A stretch of DNA of 64,000 bases, taken from the NCBI GenBank assembly GCA_017165825.1, contig CM029383.1:620001-684000 (forward strand), written 5' to 3'. Below are positions 52,264 to 63,539 of the stretch, in pieces (positions within the stretch are counted from its first letter, which is position 1; each line of letters begins with the position of its first letter). Below the pieces are notes generated by a model that worked only from the letters and a program-made list of their open reading frames with translations, was not told the origin of the DNA and did not search any database. The DNA is from Hepsetus odoe (Eukaryota; Chordata; Actinopteri; Characiformes; Hepsetidae). The position numbers and the translations under genes were made by a program.

Positions 52264-54290
52264 CTTCATAGTTGCTGTTGATAGAGTAGATTACAAACTA
52301 TGCTGGCAATTTTACAACTGCTAAGAAACCAACTTCTACAATACAAAGACTATTTCTGCCCAAATGGGTTTACCTAGTATCTCCCACAGTCACTGGAGTG
52401 AAGAACTCATTGTGTCTCAGGAAAAAAGACAATATTGCTATCTATGTTCTAAAGCTATGACAGTGCAGGGATTAAACCTGATCCTGAAAGTCCATGTATT
52501 GTTAAAGTGACTACCTTACATTAGGCCACATAATTAGACATTAAGTAACTAAATAACTAAAATACCACATAATTTAACCCACTGCTGCCTATAATATCAA
52601 CATTTTATTAGTTCATATTTGTATATTAGTCATAATTGTAGAGCAGTACAAATTATTCCATTAAACTTTCTCCCGTTTGTCTTTTGTGTCAGTGCCCTTT
52701 CTTACTCTCATTTTCTCTCAAGAGTCACATAGCGAAAGGACAGCAAAAATGCGTGCTATTTAGTCACATTCATCCTTGTTATTCCTTTGGTCTGTGTCAG
52801 AATCAAGCCGTCTGAGATGTGCAGCAGGGAGAGACCATATTCAGTGTAGTGTTTCATTCCTGTCATCGTTAAAAGCCTGTGAGCTTTCCTGACGGTTCAT
52901 ATTTAAAATGTGATAAACTGTCAGCATATCATGCTTGACATGTCTTAGCTTTGTCCTATACTGACAAATGGACAAACTGATCAGATTTTGTGACAGACAT
53001 CATTTTCTCTGCCAGCAGCTTTGATCCTGTTACACTGCCAAATGAAAAGTGACTCATAAATCTAAACATAATTTATAACAACTCTTGTTGATGGCAGACA
53101 GATTTTTTTTTTTGATAGCCTGAATTCATTTAATTACTCACAATGAATGGTTGTATTAGCTCATAATCTGTAAGCTGTTTTAATGACGGAGCTACATCTT
53201 GGTACAGGCCAGTACCAAACTGCCATTCAGTACCATACAATTTAAAATCAGACTATTACAGTAAGCACAAAGTTACAATAATAAAAACCTATTACAATCA
53301 TTTGTCCAAAGGTCTGTTTGCTTACTGTTTAAAACAATTTATTCATAGATTTTTACGGATGTATAAATGTAAAAAATATCTTTATATTATTGCACAGAAA
53401 AATCTATCTTTGTAGTAAATGTGTAAAACAGCATACTGTAAATAGCTCATTTCAACTTCCTTTAAGCAATGAGGAGACTATACCCACAAGGAGCAGTTGG
53501 GTTGCAATTCCTTTGCCCATGGGACAGATGTGGGAATGAGAGGGCATTGTTCACCCAGCTCCCAATGGCCTATATTTTACCTAACTTTTTTTTCGAGTAG
53601 ACTGAATTGGCAAGTCTTAATTGTATTGTCTTCTCTAACCATTGGAGGTTTTATGAGGCCTAGTATATTGAGCACTCATTAAACATGATGATATAATGTG
53701 ATGAGTATTTTGTTCTTAAATTTGGATACTCTGCTAAAGTTTTAGGTTATGTAATATCAAAGCATTTTTGTTTTATGTAAGGTTTGCTGCTAAATTTATA
53801 CGTGTCATATATAGTATGCTATATAGACACCACTTCTTATTAATGAATTTAGCTACTTCAGGGTGCATCCATTGTTAACATTGGAAGTTAATTGTTGACA
53901 TACAGCTTATATGAAAATACTATGCACTGAAGACATTTGGGCTTGAAATAAAAAATATGAAAGATCAGCTCTTATTTCACTAGGATTTTTCCTTGATATG
54001 TTACATTACATTTAAGACTTTAAAGTAAATGCAAAGTTTGTAAATGATGACACTGTTGTTTTGTTTCTTTTTTTAACTCCCTTCCCTTACTTGGTGGTTC
54101 CCTTACTTTTCAGGACAGAAACCGTTAAATGCCCAGGGCCTGTAAAATGCTTCTAATACATTTTCACATCATACAATTGGTATGATTTTCCCTACTGACG
54201 GCTCTCTGGTCTTCATGTTGTTTAACCTTTAAAACAACAAATTCAATCAAAATGAATGAAATTCCTTGTGCTAGAACACACACTATGAAC
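52264..54290. other. Gene-free stretch with a possible conserved segment
   Basis: I see no exon or mobile element. The part at about 52680-53060 is repeat-free and complex, with motifs such as CTATTTAGTCACATTCATCC and TGTGATAAACTGTCAGCATA. It could be a regulatory segment upstream of the AUTS2-like gene. There is no proof. Confidence 0.3.
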
Positions 54291-54558
54291 AGTACAGTCA
54301 TGGCCAAAGGTTTTGAGAATAAAAGTATTTTCATAAAGTTTGCTGCTTCAGTGTTTTTAGATATTTTTTAATTACATTTTTCTGTGGTATACTGAGATAG
54401 AATTACAAGCATTTCATAATTTTCAAATGCTTTTTTTGACAATTACATTAGGTTAATGCATAAAGTTAATATATGCAGTGCTGGCCTTTCTTTTTCAAGA
54501 TCTCTGCAATTTGCCCTGGCATGCTGTCAATCAACTTCTGGGACAAATCCTGACTGAT
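54291..54558 (+). mobile_element. Tc1-like transposon end and coding fragment
   Basis: The terminal repeat ACAGTCATGGCCAAAGGTTT is at 54291-54312. A fragment at 54487-54558 (TTTCAAGATCTCTGCAATTT, GGCATGCTGTCAATCAACTT) matches the reverse complement of Tc1 transposase C-terminal coding DNA. The element is broken on the right by LTR-type sequence at 54559. Confidence 0.75.
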
Positions 54559-54632
54559 TGTAACGGTGGTGTGGTACCGGAGGGACGTCAGGTCCGAGCC
54601 AGGGGTTCAGAACAGAAGTTTATTACTTCTTT
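54559..54632 (-). repeat. Gypsy-type LTR end fragment
   Basis: On the minus strand, AATAAACTTCTGTTCTGAAC to CACCGTTACA matches the last 70-75 bp of the LTRs at 45943 and 47837. The rest of the LTR is missing. Confidence 0.75.
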
Positions 54633-54639
54633 ATTATTT

Positions 54640-55835
54640 ATTTCACACAGTTCGAGCTCAGCATCAAACCCCTGTTGTCCTTGCTCTCCGTGTCTCCCGT
54701 CTCAGAATCTGAGGTGCAGAATTCGTTGTTCACTTTCTCGAAGCACACTTCCTTGCTGATATTTTTTTGGCTCCCTCTTCTTGATCTTGTTTTTGTCTTT
54801 CTGTTGCTTGGAGCTCAGTGTGGCAGAGTCCCTGCTCTTGGTTCCACTGCAAGGATTTTCACATTGACTGCTCAACCGGTTAGCCTGTTCTGAGTCTGCT
54901 GAATTGTGAGGGAAAACAGAAGGTAGGGTGTCTCTGATTGTGCTCTGAGCATCCTTCTCAGAGCTCTCACATGGCTGCTCAGCCGCTGGAATCTTTACCT
55001 GCCTCTCCTTCTCCATCAGACTGTTCCTCAGCTGTTCCTCTTTGAAGCTCTCCACCAGGGTCCCAGCATGCACTGTTCAGGGTCTGTTGAGTGAGCTGAG
55101 ATTTTGAGATCTTCTATTCAGCTTCAATACCTCTGATAAGCTCTTGCAGCTCTGTGTGTTTACTGGCCTCTCTCTGGGCTTTTTCCAGTTCAGCCTGCAG
55201 AGCGGCGCTGTTGTCCTGAACCTGCTTTAGCTGTTCTGTTCCTGTTCAGCTGTTCTTCCATAGTAGCCACTTTAGTCTCCGGCCTCTCCTGTTTCTCAGT
55301 TCTCTTCAGCCACTCCCTCCAAACAACAATCGCAGCTTGCAGTTCCTTCCTCAGGACCTCTCGCTCTTGCATGAGTCTACTGACCTCTCCTTGAAACTCA
55401 CCATTGTCTTGAGCTAGAGCCTTTCTTTCCATTTCCATGGTTTCGATTTCACTCTGGCAAAGAGACAAGAGTCCTTTGGTCTCCTCAAGTTGAAAAAGCA
55501 GACTGGTTTTCCTTGTGTTTCAGTCTTTCGTTTGTGGCTGAGGTGGTCACCTGCAAAGCAGAGGCCTCGCTCTCTGTCAGCTGTTGGTTGAGCCTTGTCA
55601 GCAACTCCTTCTGTTGAGTGATCTGACTGTTCATGCAGCTGATCTGTTCATCTCTTTGGTGAATGTCCATGAGAAGTGCACTGTGCTTCACATTGGCCTG
55701 TCTGAGTTTTTCTGATTCAGCCCTTAGGTTCTCTTGGGTACTGCCCAAGCTGTCAGTTAACCAAACTACCTGTTCACCTAGGTCCTTACAGACTTCCTCA
55801 CATTCCTCAGACTTCCTCACATACCATGAGGGCTG
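54640..55835 (-). pseudogene. Second copy of the coiled-coil sequence, decayed
   Basis: Three minus-strand frames match the protein at 49659-51269. The segment 55820-55485 has VCKDLGEQVVWLTDSLGSTQ, RQANVKHSALLMDIHQRDEQ and KELLTRLNQQLTESEASALQ. The segment 55468-55190 has SLCQSEIETMEMERKALAQD and EVSRLMQERE. The last, 55073-54702, is polar and lysine/serine-rich and does not clearly match the first copy. Where the first copy has its second TGA this one has AGA. It ends against an LTR fragment in the same orientation, so it looks like the 3' part of a second element of the same kind. Confidence 0.65.
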
Positions 55836-56139
55836 GAGGCGCTATGTGCAGTACTGGATCGGGCGGAGAGTTCTTGGTGTTGGCCACCATCGCTCCCCTT
55901 TTCTTAGGGCTAGGTCGTCCATCTTTGGCCCCTTGAACCCGGGACCAATAGTCCCGTTGACTAGCATGGTCTTTTTGGTATGGGGGGGATAATAAGTAGC
56001 ACATAATGCTACCATAGCCAATGGCCATAAGGGAGGTACCCCCTAGGCTCAGCATGGTATTCTTCCAGAAAGCCTGAGGGCGCTCTAGCCCCATATTAAC
56101 ACCGCACTTCCCCTTTAAGAGTTTATCTGACATAATCAT
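55807..56139 (-). CDS. Unrecognised small membrane-protein-like frame
   Basis: The frame has 110 codons and starts MIMSDKLLKGKCGVNMGLER (an internal Met could also start at MGLERPQAFW). One hydrophobic segment (MLSLGGTSLMAIGYGSIMCY, about residues 29-48) is followed by LLSPPYQKDHASQRDYWSRV and a basic, polar tail. One transmembrane helix near the N terminus with a charged tail resembles small mitochondrial or integral membrane proteins, but I do not recognise a family. It overlaps the start of the decayed coiled-coil copy in another frame. It may be an exon, a retrocopy or chance. There is no poly-A tail or intron evidence. Confidence 0.4.
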   Translation of the reverse strand: MIMSDKLLKGKCGVNMGLERPQAFWKNTMLSLGGTSLMAIGYGSIMCYLLSPPYQKDHASQRDYWSRVQGAKDGRPSPKKRGAMVANTKNSPPDPVLHIAPPALMVCEEV

Positions 56140-56584
56140 GTGACTAATTAGCAGGGAGGAGGCAGTGTTTGGAAAGAGTGGTCAGGTAAAAGTTTTGGAG
56201 AGGAGTACGAGAGAGAAACGAAGTTTCTGTGTCTCTTGTTTAAAATCCTTACTTTTTGTGGTATGTGTATTATGTGTTCACAAAGAAGATTGTCAGAGTT
56301 CATCCTCACTGTTTGTGGATTAACCCCATTGAACTATTTGGACACCCAATTCACTCTAGTTACCAGGATTACATCAACCGTCCTTTCCATCATCCCCTAC
56401 TCCATCACCTTCGTGGTAAGACTGTTCCGTTTGCCAACTACCTATCTCTGGAATCACCTTTAAAAGACTGATCAATACTGTTGGACTCAATACATGTACA
56501 TTCATTGTTTGGATCATGTGTTTGTTTATGTTATTTAGGGAGCGCTTGTGCATATTGAAACACTTGTTGGTATACTGAAAGTTT
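56140..56584. other. Unannotated stretch
   Basis: The plus strand at 56290-56470 could encode a LINE-like C-terminal fragment (VRLFRLPTTYLWNHL), but the match is weak. Nothing else is seen. Confidence 0.3.
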
Positions 56585-56825
56585 TGTCCCGTGAATTGTG
56601 GTGGAAAAAATGCTGTAAACAAAGAATGCTTTCAAAAATGGAAGTGTTAATCATTTATTTTCATCAATCATCAAAATGCAGTGAATGAACAAAAGAGAAA
56701 TCTAAATCAAATCAATATTTGGTGTTACCTTTTGCTTTCAAAACAGCATCAATTCTTCTAGGTACACTTGCACACAGTTTTTAAGGATCTCGGATGGTAG
56801 GTTGTTCCAAACATGACTGTGTTTC

Positions 56826-56830
56826 AACCT
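56826..56830 (+). repeat. Target duplication of ERV2, left copy
   Basis: AACCT here and at 60963-60967 flanks ERV2. The uninterrupted relative at 18474-18876 has one copy at the equivalent place (AACCT, reverse complement near 18758). Confidence 0.85.
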
Positions 56831-58312
56831 TGTAGAAGCAATGTGTCTTTTTTGCACTGTGCTTGACTGGGTGCTGCAATCAACAAATCATCCACATACT
56901 GCAGAAGAGCGGTCCCTGTGGACAATTCCAGAGGAGCCAATGAATCCCTTAGTGCACCATTGTAAATCGTGGGGCTCTCACAATACCCCTGACAAAGACG
57001 TAAACGTGTACGGCTTCCCATCAAAATTAAAAGCAAACCAAAACTGACTATCGGGGTGTATGGGCACACTGAAAAATGCATCAGCCAAATCAATCACAGA
57101 AAACCACGTGGCACTAGCCGGAATTTGTGACAGAATTGTGTACGGATTTAGGACCGTGGGTGCACGGGCCTGTACTGCAGCATTGACCGCTTGCAAATCT
57201 TGTACAAATCTCCATTCTATGGGCTGGCCTTTGTCCCTGACCTTTTTTACGGGAAACAATGGTGTACGAACGGGAGAATTTGGACATGGAATGATCACCC
57301 CTGCTTCCCTCAAAGCCATAAACACTGGTCTTATACCATCAATTGCCTCCTGCTTTAATGGATATTGTGGCCGACATGGCCTGTATGTAGATCTTGGAGT
57401 TATGACAACTGGAGGACAATTTTTTATCAAGCCAACATCATTCTCATCTTTCGCCCATAAGTAATCAGGAAGATTTAACAAATCCGGGTCAACATTCAAG
57501 CTAGCCATTGCATATAATGATTCAGAAATCTCTGTAACCCGCTCACAAGAGACAATCATCTCCCAAGGCCCAGTGAAGGCTTTAGCTTTGTTACTATATT
57601 CAACACCATCACAGATAAGCACCCAATCATCTGCCTGTACACATGTCTTAACAAATAACCCCACATCCCCCCAACTTTTTGACACACCTTTTGCAAGTGG
57701 GACATGAGGAAATGAATCAGAATCAGAAAAAAAATGCATCTGCTGTTCTGTCAGCTGCACTAACACCCCCATAGTATGTTCATTCCAAAACAGTTTATCT
57801 AACTGCAACGTATCTGTTGTAAGTGCATTCTCCCATTTTTCCATTAAAGCCCAATCACAATCAGCAGTAGTACGAGCATTGCAATACAATCCATCCGAAC
57901 ACATAAAGTCACTGCCCCCTGGTCTCACCCTATCCCTAGCCGCAGAGATAAGAGTGCAGGCAATGTCTAAATCCGTGAGCCGCCACTTGCGATAAAACAA
58001 AGCACTGCTTGTAAACAACTGAAAACAACCCTCTTTAGGTGCGTCAATTACCATCCCCCTTTCAGAACAATTCAGTTGCAAACCCAAAAAACACATCAAA
58101 TCGCGGCCCAATAAATTTATCGGGCATATGGATGAAACCAAAAACTGATGGTTAAAAACCCACTGACCAATTTCACATTTGAGAGGTACAGAAAACGGCT
58201 CAGTTACAGACATTCCACCCGCTCCCGTGGACGTAACGGTGCGTCCACTCAAGGTCCACTCTATTGTCAATGTTAATTTTGGCATTTTCTTAAACCCAGT
58301 GCCTTGATACAA
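56831..58312 (-). pseudogene. pol: ERV2 pol: protease remnant and RT, truncated
   Basis: A frame of 444 codons (58312-56978) begins in the protease region, but the segment with the DSGA active site, present in ERV1, is deleted (about 80 bp, near 58254). RT follows: VITPRSTYRPCRPQYPLKQE, NSPVRTPLFPVKKVRDKGQP, RFVQDLQAVN and VIDLADAFFSVPIHP (motif A). A small shift near 57000 moves to the second frame, which has the catalytic YVDD (56887-56898). The gene ends at the element boundary 11 codons later. No protease activity and no complete RT are possible. Confidence 0.85.
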
Positions 58313-58431
58313 AGTGTATTCCGTCGTGTGTGTAGCTCGTGCTTGGATGTGTGTGTGGGAGAATGAGAATTTAAATCATACGACCTGATCACCATTCCCT
58401 CCGAGACATCTCCTTCCCCCACCTCCTCCCG

Positions 58432-60029
58432 TCAATCTCCGCTTGTCTGGTGTGAACTGTTGCCACCGTGTTCCCCACCATAGTTATTCCCTGACTCATG
58501 GTGAGTTTGACCTTGTCCTTGGCTCAACTTGTTTGGACATTCCCTTGCCCAGTGATCCATGGCCCCGCAAATAAAACATCCGTTGTTATCACCCCTTTGA
58601 CCACCTCTGCTGCGTCCGCGGCCTCTACCACGTGCACGGCCTTTATTCCTGCTGTCGCCTCGGCCCTCAGCTGTTAACTTCAGCATGGTCAGGGAAGCCT
58701 CATGTAACTGTTGTTGTTGTTTTCGGGTTTTCTCCTTGGTCCTTTTCCCCAGCAGCTCTTCAGCATGTTCTGCATGTTTGACAATGTTAGCCACACGCTC
58801 CGTTTTCCATCCGATGCAGGATCGTTCTACTTCCTGTCTTACCTCGGCGCGTAATCCATTCAATAGGGTGCTCCTGGTACATCACCCAGGGTCCCAGGTT
58901 TCTGCAGGCCGCTGCAAGTTTCAAACACCTGATACAGTCTTGCATAAAAGTCAGTCACTGTCTCATCCGGTCCCTGCTTGCAGCTCTCCAATTTTGAATT
59001 GTTTGCAGTCTGCAGGAATGCATCCATTAGCGCCTTGCACAGAAGATCTAGTGCATGGAGATAACAACTGTTCTCTTTGTGATCCCACCTGGGCTGTACG
59101 CTCCTTTCATTCATATATTCCTTTGGAAACCCGTCTTCCACTTTCATCCACCCTGCTGGTCCCAGATGTAGGATCAGAAGGCGGCATAGTTCAGTGATGG
59201 CTGGCCTGAACTCTCTGCAGAAAGTCATCAGTTGCTCGATGTACCGATCACCGCCTATGTCCATAGGCTTCCCTTGGCCTAGTAGGACCGCCTTCATTTC
59301 CTCATAGGACCATGGTCTATACACCAGCATCGACCCGACCTGCCCTGCTACCTCGATCATCGGCATTGTGAAAGTGTTCTCCGTGGGTGTAGGGGGTGGT
59401 GGTGGAGGTGGAGGAGGAGGAGGAAATTCCTCTTGTTGTGCTGGCACCTGGATCGCCTCTGCCTGCTGCGATGGCTGAGATCTTGTCCATGGTCGTTCCG
59501 TAGGAGAAGCGCTAAGGTTCACAGTCGAAGCAGTCCCTCTGACTTGTGTTGCTTCTTGTCGTCTGGGAAGAGGGGGATCCAGGTCTGTCTCAGTCAGGAA
59601 CGGGAACTGGCCTACTGGTGGGTTAGAATACTCAGAAGAACGAAAAGGGTTAATACCAGCAAATTACATATTATTTAGTACGGGTGCAGCATAAGCCACA
59701 GGCCTGCGTATTTTCTTCCTATCCCTGTTCTCTGCTTCTGTCAACCAGGCTTTTAACACTTTTTCTTGCAGTTGCTGCCTTTGCAGTTTTTTACGTTCTA
59801 TTTTTTTGCCCTTCCAATTTTCTTGCCATTCGGCTTTTAATTTCTCCTGTAGTTCTTTCAAAATTTTAGTATTAAATGTCCCCTCTCCTGGAAAACCATA
59901 TTTCACAACCCATTTGCTCAATATCCTTAAATCAGTTGCTTCCTCCCCATATCTCTTTCTCATAACAAGCATTCTTTCACAATTCTCATTTACCCTTTTT
60001 CCCAGATCTTTTGATTGTGAGGTCCCCAT
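58432..60029 (-). pseudogene. gag: ERV2 gag, two breaks
   Basis: The start at 60029 gives MGTSQSKDLGKRVNENCERM, a myristoylation-type matrix N terminus. A TAA at about 59664 ends the matrix part. The frame then continues with a run of eleven prolines (near 59400) and the capsid region (VAGQVGSMLVYRPWSYEEMK, then GPDETVTDFYARLYQVFETC) to about 58862, where a small deletion shifts frame. The last part (58863-58432) holds an RGRGRGRSRGGQRG basic stretch and one CCHC knuckle (58537-58578). Gag builds the particle core. The two breaks mean only fragments could be made. Confidence 0.85.
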
Positions 60030-60555
60030 AGTCAAACGCAGTCCCGTTCCAGTCCCAGACAGGTGTAGCGCTACAACATCTACTGTCGATCGTCACCGAC
60101 AGGGAAGGTAAACTTTTATCACTCTCAACCTTACCTTGATAGAGTTGGACCGATCCCCAATTTCACTTCACTCCCCCGTTTTAGGTTTAGGTCCCCGCCT
60201 AAGGTTCCCCCTTAGGTCACCTAAGGTCCCACCTTAGGTCCACTGCGTACTGCCCCTATGGTACCCCACAGCTGGAGAATTTCTAAGTCTCAATCACCCC
60301 AAATTCTTAGATTAAGATGCTTGTTAAATCAACCAGAGATAAGGGCAAAAGGCAACAACAGAAAATTAAGGGAAAGAAGAAGGTGCTCACTGACCGTTCC
60401 ACTATTCTAGCTCATAGAGTCCATCGGCGGAGGCCCCAGCGACTCCACGCCAAAGCCCTCTTCTCTGCAATTGGAGGTTAGGGGTCGGGTATGTTTTGAA
60501 CCCCGAGATGATCAGTCCTTGGCCGTGGGTGTCTGTCCTGGGCCGACCGCTTGCG

Positions 60556-60575
60556 GACTCCTGGCTGGCTCGCCA
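60556..60575 (-). promoter_or_regulatory. ERV2 primer binding site, tRNA-Arg type
   Basis: The same 20-base primer site as in ERV1 lies two bases from the LTR. Confidence 0.8.
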
Positions 60576-60577
60576 AC

Positions 60578-60962
60578 TTTTGTGGAAAAAAAAGATACCC
60601 AAGGAACAAGTCAGAGGCACTTTTAATCTACCAAAGAGTTTAATAATCACTGCAGTGAGGATTCCGCTCGCACTCTATCAAGAATACAAGAGGAAGCCCA
60701 GAGTACATTAAAACAGAGGTTCTTATACACATTTTGGGCCGCAGGCCCACCTCCCCTTGACCTTCAAGTCCCAGTAAGCCTGAAAGTTGCTTTGTCTAAG
60801 TCCCTTCTTAGCTCTTTTCCCTTATCTGTTTACGTCTTTTGCAGTAGCATGAGACCTGTCAGGGACATTCTGTCCAATTTATCTTTCTGCCTTATGTCGA
60901 AAACAACAACACGTTGGAAAACATGATACTAAATCAAGGTTAGAACAAATTTTGCCTCCACA
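60578..60962 (-). repeat. ERV2 5' LTR
   Basis: TGTGGAGGCAAAATTTGTTC (minus strand, from 60962) to TTCCACAAAA (60578). It is closely similar to both ERV1 LTRs, with one insertion near 60862 (CAGGGACATTCTGTC segment) and a changed terminal CA. Confidence 0.9.
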
Positions 60963-61262
60963 AACCTATGTGTGACATTGATGATCATTAGCACCTGTTT
61001 GGTAAAATTGGTTGATCACACACCTGACTATAATCCTACAAAATCCCTGACTTTGTGCAAGTGTACCTATAAGAATTGATGCTGGTTTGAAGGCAAAAGT
61101 TAGTAACTCCAAATATTGATTTGATTTAGATTTTTCTTTTGTTTGCTCACTTTGCATTTTGTAAATTGGTAGAAATAAACAATCATTATTTATATTTCTG
61201 AAAGCATTCTTTGTTTACAGCATTTTTTCCACACCTGCCTAAAATTTGCACAGTACTGTACA

Positions 61263-61754
61263 TAACTACAGCCTGGTGTTATCGAAGCACAATGATTAAA
61301 GGGCTCCCATCAGCTTGATCATTAAAAGCCATAATAGAGTTTTATTCCCTCCAGCTAATCAAACTGAAAAAGGTTGTTGTAATAAAGAGCATAGAGAGAA
61401 CTCTGCATTCATGCAAGACATGTCTCTTAACCAATGACTCAGGGCACATCACAATGACCTCTACTGTAGTGTCATGTCTTCTAGCAAATAGCGCTGATGA
61501 ATACCACAGTGACAGTCAGTCATAGCTGTAATGTCTTTAAATCACAAAGAGATTTAATTGATTTTAGCATATAAAATGTTGTTTATACAGGAGGCCAGTG
61601 TTTGGCAACAGTGGCTTATGTGAACTATAAAAAGGCCATAGGTGATAACACATGTGGTAAACAGTGACATCTGTGTTAAATACAGTTGTATTTATGGTAT
61701 GGTATATTTGTATATTATTCAATAGAAATGTGTTCAAGGTAAGATAAAAGATTG
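61263..61754. other. Gene-free stretch, possible conserved segment
   Basis: Repeat-free sequence at 61270-61570 contains CCAGCTAATCAAACTG, ATGATTAAAG and TTTAATTGATTTTAG motifs, which suggest a regulatory segment. I see no coding sequence. Confidence 0.25.
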
Positions 61755-62780
61755 TCAAATCAAGTCAAGCATGTTTTTATTGTCATTTCATTTATTGTCA
61801 TTTCATTTCAACACAGTACATAGTGAAACGAAACAATGTTCCTCCAGAACCATGGTGCTACACAAGATAACATCTAACATTACATAGAACACAAGACAGG
61901 ACAAATGCAGACAGACTAACAGTACAGACAGGACAACAGACAGGACATTCATCCGACAGAGACAGGCAGTGTGATCATGAATATATGTGGGACAGATATT
62001 CATGCAGAGCAGCAGTATTGTTTCACAGAGTATAAACGGAGCAGCAGTGTTGTTGTAACTAGACTGTACAGAGTTGCAGTCTAATGAGCAGCATTGTTTC
62101 CAAAAAAGTGTGGCGTGCAAGAATAAAATAGTGATGGTAAAAGCAGTAAAGGGATTATGTGCATAAAGTACAACAGGAGCATGTTATTTTTATTGAGAGT
62201 CAATCACAGTTCAAGAGTCTGATATCCAGAGGGAAGAAACAGGATACTCTCAGTGGTTCCTCTGTAGAACATGGTGAGGATGGGTGGTGGCAGATGGGCT
62301 CTCCTCAGTCTGCAGAGGCTGTAGAGACGCTGCTGGGCTCTCTTTGTGATGGAGCAGGTGTTGGGGGTCCATGTGAGGTTGTTGGTTATATGAACACCAA
62401 GAAACTTGGTGCTCGGGACCAACTCCAAAGGTAAGCAGTTCAGTGGAGAGTTGTCATGATGTGGTCTCCTGAAGTCAACGACCATCTCTTTAGTCTTGTC
62501 GATGTTCAGAAACAGGTTAATGGTTCTGCACTAGTCCATCAGCTGTTCTCTCTGTACACCTTCTTTTTGCCAATGCTAATCAGACCCACCATGGTTGTAT
62601 CATCAGCAAATTTAATGATGTGGTTGGAGCTGTGGTTGGAGCTGTGGTTGGCTGCACAGTTGTGGGTCATCTGTGTGAACAGCAGTGGACTGAGCACACA
62701 ACCCTCAGGGCCCACTGTGCTCAGCATGATGGTGCTGGAGGTGATGCTTCCAATCCTGACTGACTGGGGTCTTCTTCTGC
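61755..62780 (-). mobile_element. L2-type LINE, 3' part
   Basis: On the minus strand, RT sequence runs from about 62780: GPEGCVLSPLLFTQMTHNCA, KFADDTTMVGLI (catalytic FADD) and, after a break near 62500, MVVDFRRPHH and LGVHITNNLTWTPNTCSITK with QQRLYSLCRLRRA. A 3' UTR follows, ending near 61755 with TTATTGTCATTTCA-type repeats (reverse strand). It covers the part missing from the L2 copy at 13636-15948. Frame breaks make it inactive. Confidence 0.85.
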
Positions 62781-62782
62781 TG

Positions 62783-62880
62783 CACGTGTATGTATGGGTG
62801 AAATGCACAGGTTGAATTTTGTTGTGTCTCACTGTGTACTGTGCTGTGTTTTGCAATGACAAGAATAGTCACTTTCACTA
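62783..62880 (+). mobile_element. SINE family A, tail half
   Basis: TGGGTGAAATGCACAGGTTG to CAAGAATAGTCACTTTCACT on the plus strand. The head is missing. Confidence 0.65.
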
Positions 62881-63539
62881 CTGATTATTAACTGGGCCCT
62901 TAACCAAAGCTCAAAGTTTAGCAACAGAAACCATTTTTATGGCAAATTTTCCTTGCATCTGCTGATTCCCCAACACAGACATCTCAGCAAAACAGGAAAG
63001 TGGAAAAGTATGTTTCCTCACACAGACTGACTGTGATCTTTTATGAAAAATTCTTTCCTGCTCTCATTGCCTGTGTTCTTTAGTTTTGATGCAGATTGGA
63101 GACGATAATCTTTTAAAGTAGCACAGCTAATACATGCATCACTTCTTTCAGCCATCCAGCACTCTAATCTTGTGGAATTAAAAGCAATTGCTAACTGTGT
63201 AAATCTCACTGATCACATGCAACTAGTTTGAGGTCATTTCTGAGGCAGGGTCTTAGGAATTTGAAATTACAATGGAAGAGCTACTGCAGTTATTAGACGA
63301 TTATGCTCACATGCACAAATAACACACACACACATGCAGAGCTATTTCTTTATAGTCTAATGATTGTAGCTGCCATGTCAAAATCAGGGCAGTAGGATAG
63401 GAATAATAAGAAAGAAGGTACATTTAAATATCTTTTAAATAAAGTGCAGCAAGAGGTTTTCCCCTTAAGGAAGAAAAGGTAGAGCGTGACAAACTCAGCA
63501 GGGTGGCTGGCGGAGCGTGAGCAGGGTTTCCATAGGATT
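62881..63539. other. Unannotated stretch
   Basis: I see no exon or clear repeat. A short ACAC run lies near 63322-63333. Confidence 0.4.

Larger units (their letters stand above)
56831..60962 (-). mobile_element. ERV2: one-LTR copy of the ERV1 family
   Basis: Read on the minus strand it has a 5' LTR, tRNA-Arg primer site, gag, and pol up to just after the RT YVDD box, where it stops. RNase H, integrase, env and the 3' LTR are absent. Both ends fit TG...CA in plus-strand reading (TGTAGAAGC at left, GCCTCCACA at right), and a perfect 5-bp duplication flanks them. Confidence 0.9.
56585..61262. mobile_element. Short Tc1-like element split by ERV2
   Basis: The left part (56585-56830) and the right part (60963-61262) are halves of the short Tc1-like family also seen at 18474-18876. 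They rejoin exactly at the duplicated AACCT. The right terminal repeat (AAATTTGCACAGTACTGTA) is clear. The left one is diverged. There is no transposase. Confidence 0.85.

Noticed and set aside
56290..56470. Possible LINE C-terminus (VRLFRLPTTYLWNHL)
   Set aside because: The similarity is short, and no 3' tail or neighbouring RT sequence supports it.
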